In this document: positions 18,424 through 28,156 of the stretch, piece by piece | How the letters are laid out: each line of letters starts with the position of its first letter | How positions within the stretch are numbered: the stretch's first letter is position 1 | Notes under the pieces: model-generated | What the model saw: only the letters and a program-made list of their open reading frames with translations | What the model was told of the DNA's origin: nothing | Database searches by the model: none | Made by a program: the position numbers and the translations under genes | From: Gammaproteobacteria bacterium | GTDB taxonomy: Bacteria; Pseudomonadota; Gammaproteobacteria; GCA-001735895 | NCBI GenBank assembly: GCA_029862005.1 | Contig: JAOTYD010000009.1 | Coordinates: 52,902 to 116,901 of the forward strand | DNA: 64,000 nt | Reading direction: 5' to 3'

Positions 18424-18511
18424 AACTACAGCGTCTCCCGGTACGACAACTACCCTGTTGTGCTGGACGACGCGATATCTCGGTGGTGACGTAACACTTC
18501 GGGGTCGACAT

Positions 18512-19618
18512 CTAGGACGTTTTGGAAATTACCGTGTAGGCATGGACATAATCCATACCGTGACCGTCCGGACCATCGCGCACGATGTCGTGGTAGGTTC
18601 CGTAGTAGTCCTCGATCAGTTGTCGTCGCTCATCGATAGGACGATCCCCGGATAAGCCGTTGAAGAAGATGCTTTCGTTCCAGCTACGAATTGTGGGGAT
18701 GTACTCTTCGGCAAAGCGAGCAGCATCACCATGTTGCGCGAACGATTCGGCGAAAGGACACTTGACGATGCGGGTATCGATATGCTCGAGTCGCAATCCC
18801 GCCTGGTAGACTGGATCATCCTGATTCTGCAGGGGTGCGCTGAATTCCTCGACCGTATTGTAATATTGCGGCAGGGTCATGTTTTCGTATTCCGCGCGCG
18901 TTATGCGACCCTGTTCGAGTAAGTCCTGCCAGATACGGTTGAACTGGTTGAACATATTGATCCCGCCGGTATTACCGAGATAGCGCCCCTGTTCGTCCTG
19001 CGCAAAGTTGATCAGCACCAGCTTACCACCGGGTTTTAGTTCGCGTGCCCGGTGCAGCAGGATCTGGCGCCAGTCACCGCGGGCCTGGGCACGAAACGCT
19101 TCGAGCTCTTCGCCTTTGGCACCGACCGCCTGGACGTGGTTAGAAATATTGCAAACCTTGGCGCTTAACCAGTGCATCGCGGTAGCCGAGAAACCGATAT
19201 CCAGCGTGCCGGCCGGAATGATCTGTTTATAAAAAGTGGTGCCCGAAATCAGCGGAAAAATGTTATCACGACGATCCAGGTAGGTATCGAAGGGACCCAG
19301 GCCATAGACATTGGCAATCAACGCGTTGAAGTCATTACGAGGCTGATCGGAGTAGACGATGGATATCGGAGCGTCCGGAACGCGCGCCGAGACGGCATCG
19401 ATGACACTCCCGATCATCGACAGGGAAGTACCGGCATCGGCGGTCCCCATGTCGGAGAACGTGAAGCCTGTCGCAATCGATTCCTGTGACAGGCTGTTGA
19501 TCGCGTCAACCACCATCGGCGTGGCTGCATCGATAACGTGTTTTGCGCCTACGGTAGCAAGTGAATAAATCCCGCCACCGCTCATGGTTATACCTTCTGA
19601 ATGCCCTCGATTGGCCAT
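18512..19618 (-). CDS. SABATH-type carboxyl methyltransferase
   Basis: SAM-dependent O-methyltransferase of the SABATH family, which in plants makes methyl esters of small acids such as salicylate, jasmonate or indole acetate. The 368-residue protein has the family layout: MSGGGIYS near the N terminus, SAM-binding FTFSDMGTADAGTSL, SDQPRNDFNAL (plant NDLPGNDFN), ISGTTFYKQIIP and the substrate-side ATAMHWLS (plant SSYSLHWLS). A good ribosome site (GGAGGAG) precedes ATG 19618. It is 27 nt downstream of lpxB. The natural substrate is unknown; the family call rests on motifs only. Confidence 0.78.
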   Translation of the reverse strand: MANRGHSEGITMSGGGIYSLATVGAKHVIDAATPMVVDAINSLSQESIATGFTFSDMGTADAGTSLSMIGSVIDAVSARVPDAPISIVYSDQPRNDFNALIANVYGLGPFDTYLDRRDNIFPLISGTTFYKQIIPAGTLDIGFSATAMHWLSAKVCNISNHVQAVGAKGEELEAFRAQARGDWRQILLHRARELKPGGKLVLINFAQDEQGRYLGNTGGINMFNQFNRIWQDLLEQGRITRAEYENMTLPQYYNTVEEFSAPLQNQDDPVYQAGLRLEHIDTRIVKCPFAESFAQHGDAARFAEEYIPTIRSWNESIFFNGLSGDRPIDERRQLIEDYYGTYHDIVRDGPDGHGMDYVHAYTVISKTS

Positions 19619-19645
19619 TGCTCCTCCTACTGATTGCCAGGTTGT

Positions 19646-20785
19646 TTACTGATCCAGCAATGATAATGTCAATTGTGCCATATTACGCGCACCATCTCCG
19701 GCACCAAGATTTTCGCGCACCCGCTTAAGCCCGGTTTTGACCTGCTCGCGGTATTCCTGGTTTTCGAGAAGCTCAAACAGTTCACGGCTAATCGCTTCGG
19801 GAATGGCATCGCGCTGCAAAAATTCTTTGACGACAGCCTCGCCGGCGACAATGTTAGCCAGGCCTATGTGCGGTATCGTGATCAGGCGGTTCATGATCGA
19901 GTAAGAAAACCATGACATCTTGTAGAGAATGCACATTGGTACATTAAGTAGCGCTATTTCGAGCGTCACGGTTCCCGAGCAGGTAGCGATGACATCGCAA
20001 CATGAAATCACATCGTAGATATCGTCCTGGCTGATAATGATATCGAGACCGCTGCCTTCAGATTGGCGCCTGATCTCGTCAATGTCCAGGCCAGATGCCA
20101 CGGGTAACAGGAACCTGAGTTCGGGGGCACGCTTTTGCATATGTTGCGCAGTCGCCAGCACCAGGGGTAACAGGCGTACAATTTCACTGTGGCGACTACC
20201 GGGAAACAGGCCGACAACCCTGTCATCAGGAGAAATTCCGAGCCGTGCGCGAACTTTCTGTACATCGATGTCGTCCTTTACCCGGTCGACCAGCGGGTGA
20301 CCGACGAAACTGACCGGGATACCGGCCGACTCGTAGTACTGCTGTTCGAACTTGAAGATCACCGCCATGTGATCGATCAGGCTGCCGATCTTGTGGATGC
20401 GTTTTGGTCGCCAGGCCCAGACCTGCGGGCTGATATAAAACAAAACCTTGATACCGAGCTCACGTGCATGGCGCGCCATCTTCAGGTTGAACTCGGGATA
20501 GTCGACCAGAATCAACAGGTCGGGGCGGGTCTGATCAAGCTGATCCTTGACGATCCGCATTGCGCGCTTGATATCACCCCAGTGGCGCAACACTTCGACC
20601 AGCCCAACGACCGCAATGATCGATGAGTCGAAAAACACATCAACCCCGGCCTTGCGCATCGCTTCGCCGCCCATTCCGCTTAGAATCAACCCGGGTTGTT
20701 CGAGTTGCAGTTGTTCAGCGAACTCGGCCGCGTGTGCGTCACCGGATGTTTCGCCGGCAAGAATCATGATATGAGCCTGCTTCAT
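19646..20785 (-). CDS. lpxB: Lipid-A-disaccharide synthase LpxB
   Basis: Glycosyltransferase (GT19) that joins UDP-diacyl-sugar and lipid X to make the lipid A backbone at the inner membrane. I use ATG 20785, which overlaps the gnnB-like stop by one base (TGATG); a longer open frame upstream has no LpxB sequence. The 379-residue product has ILAGETSGDAHAAEF at the N terminus, DYPEFNLKMA, YISPQVWAWRPKRI, FVGHPLVDRV and FPGSRHSEI. Last or near-last gene of the gnnA-gnnB-lpxB operon. Confidence 0.95.
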   Translation of the reverse strand: MKQAHIMILAGETSGDAHAAEFAEQLQLEQPGLILSGMGGEAMRKAGVDVFFDSSIIAVVGLVEVLRHWGDIKRAMRIVKDQLDQTRPDLLILVDYPEFNLKMARHARELGIKVLFYISPQVWAWRPKRIHKIGSLIDHMAVIFKFEQQYYESAGIPVSFVGHPLVDRVKDDIDVQKVRARLGISPDDRVVGLFPGSRHSEIVRLLPLVLATAQHMQKRAPELRFLLPVASGLDIDEIRRQSEGSGLDIIISQDDIYDVISCCDVIATCSGTVTLEIALLNVPMCILYKMSWFSYSIMNRLITIPHIGLANIVAGEAVVKEFLQRDAIPEAISRELFELLENQEYREQVKTGLKRVRENLGAGDGARNMAQLTLSLLDQ

Positions 20786-21873
20786 CAGGCAGTCAGCAGG
20801 GCCTCGCAAACGGTGTCGATCTGCTGCGCGGTCATTTCCGGAAATATCGGAAACGAAAGGCAACGTTCTGCAGTCGCTTCGGTAACTGGTAATTGCGGTC
20901 GCTCTGAATCCTGGAAGGCTTGCTGCTGATGTAACGGGATCGGGTAGTAGACCGCACAGGCAATATCCTGCGCCAGGATCGTTTCGCGTAGCGCGTCGCG
21001 TCCGTCGCAAAGCAGGGTGTACTGGTGAAAGACATGATCCCGGTCGTCCGGAATCCAGGGCGTCGTGAAACGACTGTCGGCAAGCCGCTGGTTGTAGCTC
21101 ATGGCCACTTCCAGGCGTCGCTGGTTGTAGTCATCGATATGTTTCAACTTGATTCGTAGAATAACGGCCTGAAGTTCGTCGAGGCGACTGTTGAAGCCGA
21201 CAACGTCATGATGATACTGCTTGCTGCTGCCATGATTGCGCAGCATTCTAACCCGCGCGGCGATGCCGTCATCATTCGTGGTCACCATGCCGCCGTCGCC
21301 ATAACAGCCCAGGTTTTTACTGGGAAAAAAACTGAAAGCTCCAGCGGCACCAATACCACCGGTAGTATTGCCCTGGTAGCGGCTGCCGAAGGATTGTGCG
21401 CAATCCTCGATTATCTTTAATCCGAATTCATCGGCAAGCGCCTGAATTTCGTTCATATCGGCAGGTTGCCCGAACAGGTGCACGGGCAGGATAGCACTGG
21501 TTTTATCGGTTATGGCAGCCCTGATTCGGTCGGGATCGATATTAAGGCTGTGTGGCTGTATATCGACAAAAACGGGTATCGCCCCGATGTAGCGAATAGC
21601 TTCCGCGGTCGCGATAAAGGTGAAAGCAGTGGTGATCACTTCATCGCCCGGTTGAATACCGGCGGCAAGCAATGCCAGGTGCAGTGCGTCGGTACCGTTG
21701 GCACAGCTAATTGCGTGCTTGACACCAAGGTATTCTGCTGCCTCCTGGTCAAAGGCCTGCACGTTCGGACCCAGGATAAATCGGGTTTCTGCTAGCGCTT
21801 GCAGGATTCCGCTGTCGATTTCAGCTTTTAGTGTTTCGTACTGACCCTTCAGGTCGACCATCGGTATGTTCAT
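20785..21873 (-). CDS. gnnB: DegT-family sugar aminotransferase, GnnB-like
   Basis: PLP-dependent aminotransferase of the DegT/DnrJ/EryC1/StrS family. Motifs: ANGTDALHLAL for phosphate binding, EDCAQSFGS, and the PLP lysine in FFPSKNLGCYGDGG. Between a Gfo/Idh dehydrogenase and lpxB it most likely does the GnnB step, transamination of UDP-3-keto-GlcNAc to the 3-amino sugar, as characterised in Acidithiobacillus ferrooxidans where gnnA and gnnB also sit beside lpx genes. Without that context it could be a WbpE-type O-antigen enzyme. Four-base overlap with the upstream dehydrogenase gene. Confidence 0.78.
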   Translation of the reverse strand: MNIPMVDLKGQYETLKAEIDSGILQALAETRFILGPNVQAFDQEAAEYLGVKHAISCANGTDALHLALLAAGIQPGDEVITTAFTFIATAEAIRYIGAIPVFVDIQPHSLNIDPDRIRAAITDKTSAILPVHLFGQPADMNEIQALADEFGLKIIEDCAQSFGSRYQGNTTGGIGAAGAFSFFPSKNLGCYGDGGMVTTNDDGIAARVRMLRNHGSSKQYHHDVVGFNSRLDELQAVILRIKLKHIDDYNQRRLEVAMSYNQRLADSRFTTPWIPDDRDHVFHQYTLLCDGRDALRETILAQDIACAVYYPIPLHQQQAFQDSERPQLPVTEATAERCLSFPIFPEMTAQQIDTVCEALLTA

Positions 21874-22814
21874 ATTGATCCTGTTATTTGTGAAGTTATC
21901 GCAATGGCGGTTTCAAGTGCGCGTTTACCGTCCTCACCGTTGACCTTCGGTCGCCCACCCGTTTTTATCGCCCGGATAAAATCGAGAACTTCGAGGTTGA
22001 GCGCGTCATTGTCTTCGAAATGATGTTCGCGATGGGTGATTTCCTTGAAGCCTTCGTCGTTATCGGTTTCTCCCTTGCGGTTCACCGCGAGTAACTTGTC
22101 CTGGAAATCTGCTGACAGGTATGCATCTTTCTGAAAAATTCGCAGCTTTCGTTCGCGCTTGCGGCTGATGCGACTGGCGGTTACGTTGGCGACGCAACCA
22201 TTTTCAAATTCGATGCGTGCGTTGGCAATGTCAATCGTGTCAGATAGCACCGATATCCCGCTCGCCGATATGCGTATGATCGGGGATTCGATAAGATCAA
22301 GTATGATATCGATGTCGTGGATCATCAAATCGAGTACGACGCTGACGTCGGTCGCACGCGTGGTAAACGGCGCCAGCCTGGTCGATTCAATAAAGCGGGG
22401 TTCATCGAGACGGGTTTCGATTCCGATCATGACGCTATTAAACCGTTCGATGTGCCCGACCTGCAATACCAGATCGTGCTCACGGGCAATTCCGATCAGG
22501 GTTTTGGCCTCGTCAACGGTCTCGGTGATCGGTTTTTCGATCAAACAGTGAATTCCTGCTTCCAGAAACTCGCGCGCAATTTTATAATGCAGGCTGGTTG
22601 GCACCACCAGGCTGATCGCATCGACCAGCGGAATGATATCGCGATAATTGGAGCAAGCCTCAACACCATGTTTCTGCGCGACTTCCCGGGCATTGGCAAC
22701 ATTGCTATCCACCACTGCAACCAGTTCACAATCGGGTGCCGCGGCGTACTTGTCAGCATGCCATTTGCCGAGGTGGCCAACACCAACCACAGCAACCTTG
22801 AGTAATTGAGACAT
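21870..22814 (-). CDS. gnnA: Gfo/Idh/MocA oxidoreductase, GnnA-like
   Basis: NAD-dependent sugar dehydrogenase. The start at ATG 22814 (MSQLLKVAVVG) avoids overlap with the divergent rnhB. Motifs: Rossmann VAVVGVGHLGKWHADKY, EKPITETVDEA (family EKP), QVGHIERFNS and MIHDIDIIL with the catalytic-region histidine. The neighbours gnnB and lpxB suggest it oxidises UDP-GlcNAc at C3, the GnnA reaction, leading to lipid A built on 2,3-diamino-2,3-dideoxyglucose. A WbpB-type role in O-antigen synthesis is the main alternative. Confidence 0.78.
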   Translation of the reverse strand: MSQLLKVAVVGVGHLGKWHADKYAAAPDCELVAVVDSNVANAREVAQKHGVEACSNYRDIIPLVDAISLVVPTSLHYKIAREFLEAGIHCLIEKPITETVDEAKTLIGIAREHDLVLQVGHIERFNSVMIGIETRLDEPRFIESTRLAPFTTRATDVSVVLDLMIHDIDIILDLIESPIIRISASGISVLSDTIDIANARIEFENGCVANVTASRISRKRERKLRIFQKDAYLSADFQDKLLAVNRKGETDNDEGFKEITHREHHFEDNDALNLEVLDFIRAIKTGGRPKVNGEDGKRALETAIAITSQITGSI

Positions 22815-22849
22815 AGTGTCAAAGGTAAATTTCGAACGGCGCATTATAT

Positions 22850-23431
22850 ATGCATGAAAATCCAATTGCGACGCTTGTCGCGGGCGTGGACGAAGCGGGA
22901 CGCGGGCCGTTGGCTGGATCGGTCGTTGCGGCAGCGGTTATACTCGATGCCGGCTTTCCGATAGCCGGTTTAACCGATTCCAAGAAATTATCGGCAACAC
23001 GTCGCCAGGCTCTCGAAACAGAGATTAAACAGAACGCGAAGGCCTGGTCAGTTGCCGAAGCCAGCCATGATGAAGTCGATGCAATGAATATACTGCAGGC
23101 GAGCCTGCTGGCAATGAAGCGAGCGCTGTTAGGCCTGAACCTGGTGCCCGGGCTGGTGCTGGTCGATGGTAATCGTCTACCCAGCCTGGGGAATTACCGG
23201 ATGCGAGCAATTATCAAAGGTGATCTCTACGAGCCCTGTATTTCTGCTGCATCGATCCTGGCCAAGCAATATCGCGATCGGCAAATGCTGGAACTCGACC
23301 GCCTGTATCCCGAGTACAGGTTTGCGCAGCATAAGGGCTATCCGACCGCACTGCATCGAGAGCTGCTAGCACAGCATGGAGTATCTCCGGTGCATCGTCG
23401 CAGTTTTAAACCGGTCAGGGATTTGCTCTAG
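22850..23431 (+). CDS. rnhB: Ribonuclease HII
   Basis: Removes RNA from RNA-DNA hybrids and single ribonucleotides. The 193-residue protein has the family motifs [26 protein letters not shown] and KGYPT, which supply the acidic active-site residues. It is divergent from gnnA by only 35 nt and its stop is directly followed by the dnaE ATG. The rnhB-dnaE pair next to lpxB is a common gammaproteobacterial order. Confidence 0.95.
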   Translation: MHENPIATLVAGVDEAGRGPLAGSVVAAAVILDAGFPIAGLTDSKKLSATRRQALETEIKQNAKAWSVAEASHDEVDAMNILQASLLAMKRALLGLNLVPGLVLVDGNRLPSLGNYRMRAIIKGDLYEPCISAASILAKQYRDRQMLELDRLYPEYRFAQHKGYPTALHRELLAQHGVSPVHRRSFKPVRDLL

Positions 23432-26400
23432 ATGAGTAACCGTTTTGTTCACCTGCACCTGCACAGCGAGTACTCGCTTCAGGACAGTACCGTCAGGTTG
23501 AAACCACTGATGCAGCAGGTGCGCGACCGCGGCATGGGTGCCGTTGCTTTAACCGATTTGAATAACATGTTTGCGGTCGTAAAACACTTTCGGGCAGCGA
23601 CTGCGATGGGGGTAAAACCCATATTCGGTGTCGATGTATGGGTGCATCACCCTGAGCACAACGAATCCTTGAGTCGCCTCGTGTTGCTATGTCAGAACGA
23701 CCAGGGTTATTTGAACCTCAAAAAACTGATCTCACGAGCCTACCTGGAAGGGCAAACTGCTGACCGCGCAACTATCGAGATCGATTGGTTGCGTGCGAAT
23801 AATGAAGGATTAATAGCGCTGTCGGCTTGCCTGGAGGGTGATATCGGAATGGCCCTCAGGATGCAGAATACCGAATTGGCGGAATCCTGCCTGCAGCAAT
23901 GGATCGAGGTTTTTGGTAACCGGTTTTTCCTGGAACTGCAGCGTACCGGTCGCGCGCATGAGGAGGTTTATATCAGCCAGGCGGTTGCCTGGTCACACAG
24001 GCTGCAGGTACCCGTGGTGGCTACCAACGACGTTCGTTTCATCGACGCGGATGACTTCGAATCACACGAGGTCAGGGTTTGTATCTGCACCGGATTTACG
24101 CTGGAGGACGAACGTCGACCGAGGCTTTATTCACCCGGGCAATACCTGCGTTCGGCCGATGAAATGATCGAGCTCTTTGCTGATATACCAGAGGCCATCC
24201 AGAATTCCGTGGCGATTGCGAATGCCTGTAACCTGCGGCTCGAGCTCGGCCAGGCGTTCCTGCCCGAATACAAGGTGCCCGAGCAATATACGACGGATAG
24301 TTATTTCCGTCATGTCTCCGAGCAGGGCCTCGAGCGCCGACTTCAATTTTTACAGGATCAACTTGCAGCAGGCGAACCGCTCGATCGACAACCTTATGAT
24401 CAGCGCCTCAAGACCGAACTCGACGTCATCATTGAAATGGGTTACCCGGGTTACTTCCTGATCGTCATGGACTTCATCGACTGGGCCAAGAATCACGCGA
24501 TACCGGTCGGTCCTGGCCGCGGCTCGGGCGCGGGTTCGCTGGTGGCCTATGCCCTGAATATAACCGACCTGGATCCACTGCAATATGATTTGCTGTTCGA
24601 GCGCTTTCTTAATCCGGAACGGGTGTCGATGCCAGACTTTGATATCGATTTCTGCATGGACCGACGCGACGAGGTTATTGAATACGTCGCCGGGCGCTAC
24701 GGAAAAGACCAGGTTTCACAAATCATCACCTATGGCAGCATGGCGGCGAAAGCAGTGATCAGGGATGTCGGCCGGGTCATGTCGCATCCCTATGGATTCG
24801 TCGATCGTATTGCCAAGCTGGTGCCGTTTGAGGTCGGTATCACGCTCGACAAGGCACTGGAGCAGGAAGAGGCATTGCTCGAGCTTTACCGGCAGGATGA
24901 AGAAGTCACGATGCTGATCGATATGGCACGTTCGCTCGAAGGGCTTACCCGCAACGTCGGTAAGCATGCCGGTGGTGTCGTGATTTCACCCAGCGAACTG
25001 ACCGACTTTACCCCGCTTTATTGTGAGTCCGGTGGCTCAGGCCTGGTCTCTCAATATGACAAAGACGATGTCGAGGCGGTGGGTCTGGTCAAGTTTGATT
25101 TTCTCGGTTTGCGCACGCTGACCATAATCGACTGGGCAGTGCGTTCCATTAATGAAAAGAATAGCGACGATAAACTCGAAATCGAGCGCATCCCGTTGGA
25201 CGATCCGGATACTTTCAAATTATTACAGGCATACCAGACCACGGCGGTGTTTCAGCTCGAATCGCGCGGCATGAAAGATTTGATCCGGCGCCTTCAACCC
25301 GACAGCTTCGAGGATATTATTGCTTTGGTGGCGCTGTTTAGACCGGGCCCGCTGCAGTCGGGCATGGTCGACGATTTCATCGACCGTAAACATGGCCGTT
25401 CCCGGGTCGAGTATCCCCACCCGGCCCTCGAGACCATCCTGAAACCTACCTACGGTGTCATTCTCTACCAGGAACAGGTCATGCAGATTGCCCAGGTGCT
25501 TGCCGGTTACACGCTGGGCGGTGCCGATATGTTACGCCGCGCGATGGGCAAGAAGAAACCCGAGGAAATGCAGCAACAGCGCGCCATATTCACCGAGGGC
25601 GCGCTCGCCAACGAGGTTAAGGCCTCGACCGCTACCTATATTTTTGACCTGATGGAAAAGTTTGCCGGCTATGGTTTCAACAAGTCTCACTCGGCCGGCT
25701 ACGCGCTGGTTTCTTATCAAACGGCGTGGTTGAAAACCCATTACCCGGCTGAATTTATGGCCGCGGTACTTTCTGCCGACATGGATAATACCGACAAGAT
25801 CGTGACCCTGATCGACGATTGCCGCAACCTCGGGCTCGAAATCCGCCCGCCCGATATCAACCGCTCGGTTTATCAGTTTATCTCGGACGAGGCGGGTGCA
25901 GTCTATTATGGCCTCGGTGCCATCAAGGGTGTGGGGCGAGCGGCGATCGAAAGTATTATCGAAACCCGCAGCGGCCAGCCATACCGTTCTCTGGATGACT
26001 TCTGCAAGCGAGTCGATTCCGCGAGATCTGGCCGCAAGCTGCTGGAGGCGCTGATAAAGGGCGGCGCAATGGATTGTTTCAGCGAAAACCGGGCGGCTTT
26101 GATGGCGCATCTTCCCTACGCACTGCAGGCGGCTGAACAACAACAACACAATCTCAATGCCGGTATCAGTGACATGTTTGACAGTATTGCACCGGTGGCT
26201 GACGAAGAACCTGTATTGCCGGAATGTGAGGCCTGGGACGAAAAGCAGCGTCTTACCCTGGAAAAAGAAGCGCTCGGCCTGTTTCTGACCGGGCATCCGC
26301 TGGAAATGGTCGAGGCCGAAATAAGGCAATTTGCGCCAACCCGGCTGAGTCAGTGGCTGGAGCGCCTCGACAGCGGCGGTAACGGCGAAAGGTTTCGGCA

Positions 26401-26911
26401 CAAAGAGCAGGATGCCAGGGTTTGCGGGCTGGTTGTCGATATCCGCATGCGTAACAGTTTCAGAGGCCGCGAGGCGTTCGTCACGCTGGATGATCGCAGC
26501 GGACGCGTCGATGTGCGCGTGGTTCCCGACATGCTGGCACAAATCGAAACGATTGTGCAGAAAGACCTGGTCTGGGTAGTCGATGGCGGTATTGCCTATG
26601 ACGATTTCAATAACGGTATCAAGCTGCGGGCTTCCCGGATTCAACTGCTTGATGACTTCCGTGCCGAGCATGCGCGCGCCCTGCACATCACGCTCAATGG
26701 CCATGGCGAACAGGAGGTCGATGCGATCATCAGCGTGCTGGATAAACACAAATCGGCTGACGCGTTACCGGTCGTATTTCATATGCGTCGCGAAGACTAC
26801 GCTTACCAGCTGCGTACCAACGGCGGCTGGTCGTTAAAGCCCGATGAGCAGTGCCTGCTCGCGCTGCAGCGATGCCTTGATGCATCGGAATTTTATTTCG
26901 AGTACCGCTAG
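23432..26911 (+). CDS. dnaE: DNA polymerase III subunit alpha
   Basis: Replicative polymerase catalytic subunit, 1159 residues, normal length. N-terminal PHP domain starts HLHLHSEYSLQDS; the polymerase active site has GPGRGSGAGSLVAY and the aspartates of PDFDIDFCMDRR; the fingers carry KFDFLGLRTLT and FRPGPLQSGM; GYGFNKSHSAGYAL follows. A tandem helix-hairpin-helix and C-terminal OB domain (VRMRNSF-type, FVTLDDRSGRVDV) complete it. Starts directly after rnhB. Here accA does not follow, unlike in many relatives. Confidence 0.97.
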   Translation: MSNRFVHLHLHSEYSLQDSTVRLKPLMQQVRDRGMGAVALTDLNNMFAVVKHFRAATAMGVKPIFGVDVWVHHPEHNESLSRLVLLCQNDQGYLNLKKLISRAYLEGQTADRATIEIDWLRANNEGLIALSACLEGDIGMALRMQNTELAESCLQQWIEVFGNRFFLELQRTGRAHEEVYISQAVAWSHRLQVPVVATNDVRFIDADDFESHEVRVCICTGFTLEDERRPRLYSPGQYLRSADEMIELFADIPEAIQNSVAIANACNLRLELGQAFLPEYKVPEQYTTDSYFRHVSEQGLERRLQFLQDQLAAGEPLDRQPYDQRLKTELDVIIEMGYPGYFLIVMDFIDWAKNHAIPVGPGRGSGAGSLVAYALNITDLDPLQYDLLFERFLNPERVSMPDFDIDFCMDRRDEVIEYVAGRYGKDQVSQIITYGSMAAKAVIRDVGRVMSHPYGFVDRIAKLVPFEVGITLDKALEQEEALLELYRQDEEVTMLIDMARSLEGLTRNVGKHAGGVVISPSELTDFTPLYCESGGSGLVSQYDKDDVEAVGLVKFDFLGLRTLTIIDWAVRSINEKNSDDKLEIERIPLDDPDTFKLLQAYQTTAVFQLESRGMKDLIRRLQPDSFEDIIALVALFRPGPLQSGMVDDFIDRKHGRSRVEYPHPALETILKPTYGVILYQEQVMQIAQVLAGYTLGGADMLRRAMGKKKPEEMQQQRAIFTEGALANEVKASTATYIFDLMEKFAGYGFNKSHSAGYALVSYQTAWLKTHYPAEFMAAVLSADMDNTDKIVTLIDDCRNLGLEIRPPDINRSVYQFISDEAGAVYYGLGAIKGVGRAAIESIIETRSGQPYRSLDDFCKRVDSARSGRKLLEALIKGGAMDCFSENRAALMAHLPYALQAAEQQQHNLNAGISDMFDSIAPVADEEPVLPECEAWDEKQRLTLEKEALGLFLTGHPLEMVEAEIRQFAPTRLSQWLERLDSGGNGERFRHKEQDARVCGLVVDIRMRNSFRGREAFVTLDDRSGRVDVRVVPDMLAQIETIVQKDLVWVVDGGIAYDDFNNGIKLRASRIQLLDDFRAEHARALHITLNGHGEQEVDAIISVLDKHKSADALPVVFHMRREDYAYQLRTNGGWSLKPDEQCLLALQRCLDASEFYFEYR

Positions 26912-27102
26912 TCCTCAGCCTGTCATCGACCCGCACCCCGGCCGGAGAGCTAGCGATCAAGCCTGATTACAGGTCTTAAAGTAGAAGCGCTGGTCCAGAA
27001 AAATCACAAAATTAAAGACATCCGGTTGGCCTGAACGCTAAATCGCGCTCCCAGATTAAGTGCCGAGCCGAAGCAATATTCTTGGTCCCACGATAAAATT
27101 TC

Positions 27103-27116
27103 TTGATCTGGATCAT
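27103..27116. promoter_or_regulatory. FNR/ANR-like box upstream of the TAXI gene
   Basis: TTGAT-CTGG-ATCAT differs from the FNR consensus TTGAT-N4-ATCAA at one position. It lies about 61 nt before the TAXI gene ATG, a reasonable place for an activator. Suggests oxygen-responsive expression; prediction only. Confidence 0.45.
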
Positions 27117-27176
27117 TTTTCCCGCGTTCTGGGGATTTAAGCTGCGAACTTCGAACAAAAATAAATCGAGGGTATT

Positions 27177-28145
27177 ATGAAAAAGCAAACATTCTTAGTT
27201 GCAGCGGTTGTAACGCTTCTGACCGCGGGTCTGTCAATGACGGGAACAGCCCTGGCCAAAGAACGAATAGTATTTAGTGGCGGGCCGGCCGGCGGTACTT
27301 TCCAGGTCGTCGCAAACGCGATGCAGGTGTACAAGCCGATGAAGGCATCACCGGATTTCAGGGTCAGGGCCCAGTCCTCGGCCGGTTCGGTAGAGAACCT
27401 GCGCAAGGTTAATTCAGGCAAGGCGCAGATGGGCGTGGTTTATTCGGGTCATGTGTTTCTGGGCAGAAACGGCCAGATGAAGAATGATGCCAATAAGTAC
27501 GAGGATGTAATGGCGGTAGCCTGGCTGTATGGCGCCCCTGGTCAACTTATCGTCCAAAAGGATTCTGGAATTAAGAGTGTCAAGGACCTGGTGGGCAAGA
27601 AGGTAGGGGTCGGCAATGCCGGGTCCGGCGCATTTGCCAACTGCGAGCTATTTTTTACCCACATGGGTGTCTGGGACAAGATCGAGCGCAATGCGATGGG
27701 CTATAACGATGCCGCACAGGCTTTTGGTAACAATCAGCTGGATGCTTTCTGGTTGTTCACCGCGTTTCCAAGCGGTGCCGTCATCATGGCCGCTCAAACC
27801 AACGATATCGCGCTGGTGGACCTGGGCGAGGATGCCGAAAGCAGTGGTTTTTATGACAAGTACCCGTATTTCTCAAAGATTTCGGTACCTGCAGGCACCT
27901 ACCGTGGTGTCGATTATGCAAGCAACTCGTTCCAGGATTCCGCGCTTTGGGTAGCTAACTCGAAGGTGACCGATGACACGGTCTACAAGATGTTGTCGAT
28001 GATTTACACCGATGAGGGCCTGGCGCACATGAAGGAGCAGAAAAAGACGTTTAAACTCATGAGCCTGGATACCGGCACCCAGGGCGTGGTCACACCCTGG
28101 CACCCCGGTGCTGTCAAGTTCTGGAAGGAAAAAGGCATGATGTAA
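27177..28145 (+). CDS. TAXI family TRAP solute-binding protein
   Basis: Periplasmic binding protein, 322 residues, with a signal peptide (MKKQTFLVAAVVTLL to about ALA-KE at residue 28). TAXI features are the early FSGGPAGGTFQ segment, SSAGSVENLRKV, GKKVGVGNAGSGAF and a C-terminal HPGAVKFWKEKG. The family takes up glutamate, 2-oxoglutarate or other acids; the ligand here is unknown. A ribosome site (GAGGG) precedes the ATG. It is followed by a hairpin and the fused permease gene. Confidence 0.9.
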   Translation: MKKQTFLVAAVVTLLTAGLSMTGTALAKERIVFSGGPAGGTFQVVANAMQVYKPMKASPDFRVRAQSSAGSVENLRKVNSGKAQMGVVYSGHVFLGRNGQMKNDANKYEDVMAVAWLYGAPGQLIVQKDSGIKSVKDLVGKKVGVGNAGSGAFANCELFFTHMGVWDKIERNAMGYNDAAQAFGNNQLDAFWLFTAFPSGAVIMAAQTNDIALVDLGEDAESSGFYDKYPYFSKISVPAGTYRGVDYASNSFQDSALWVANSKVTDDTVYKMLSMIYTDEGLAHMKEQKKTFKLMSLDTGTQGVVTPWHPGAVKFWKEKGMM

Positions 28146-28156
28146 GTGATTGAATG

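Noticed and set aside
25532..26749. 405-residue open frame on the minus strand inside dnaE
   Set aside because: Lies fully opposite dnaE and has no recognisable domain; a side effect of codon bias.
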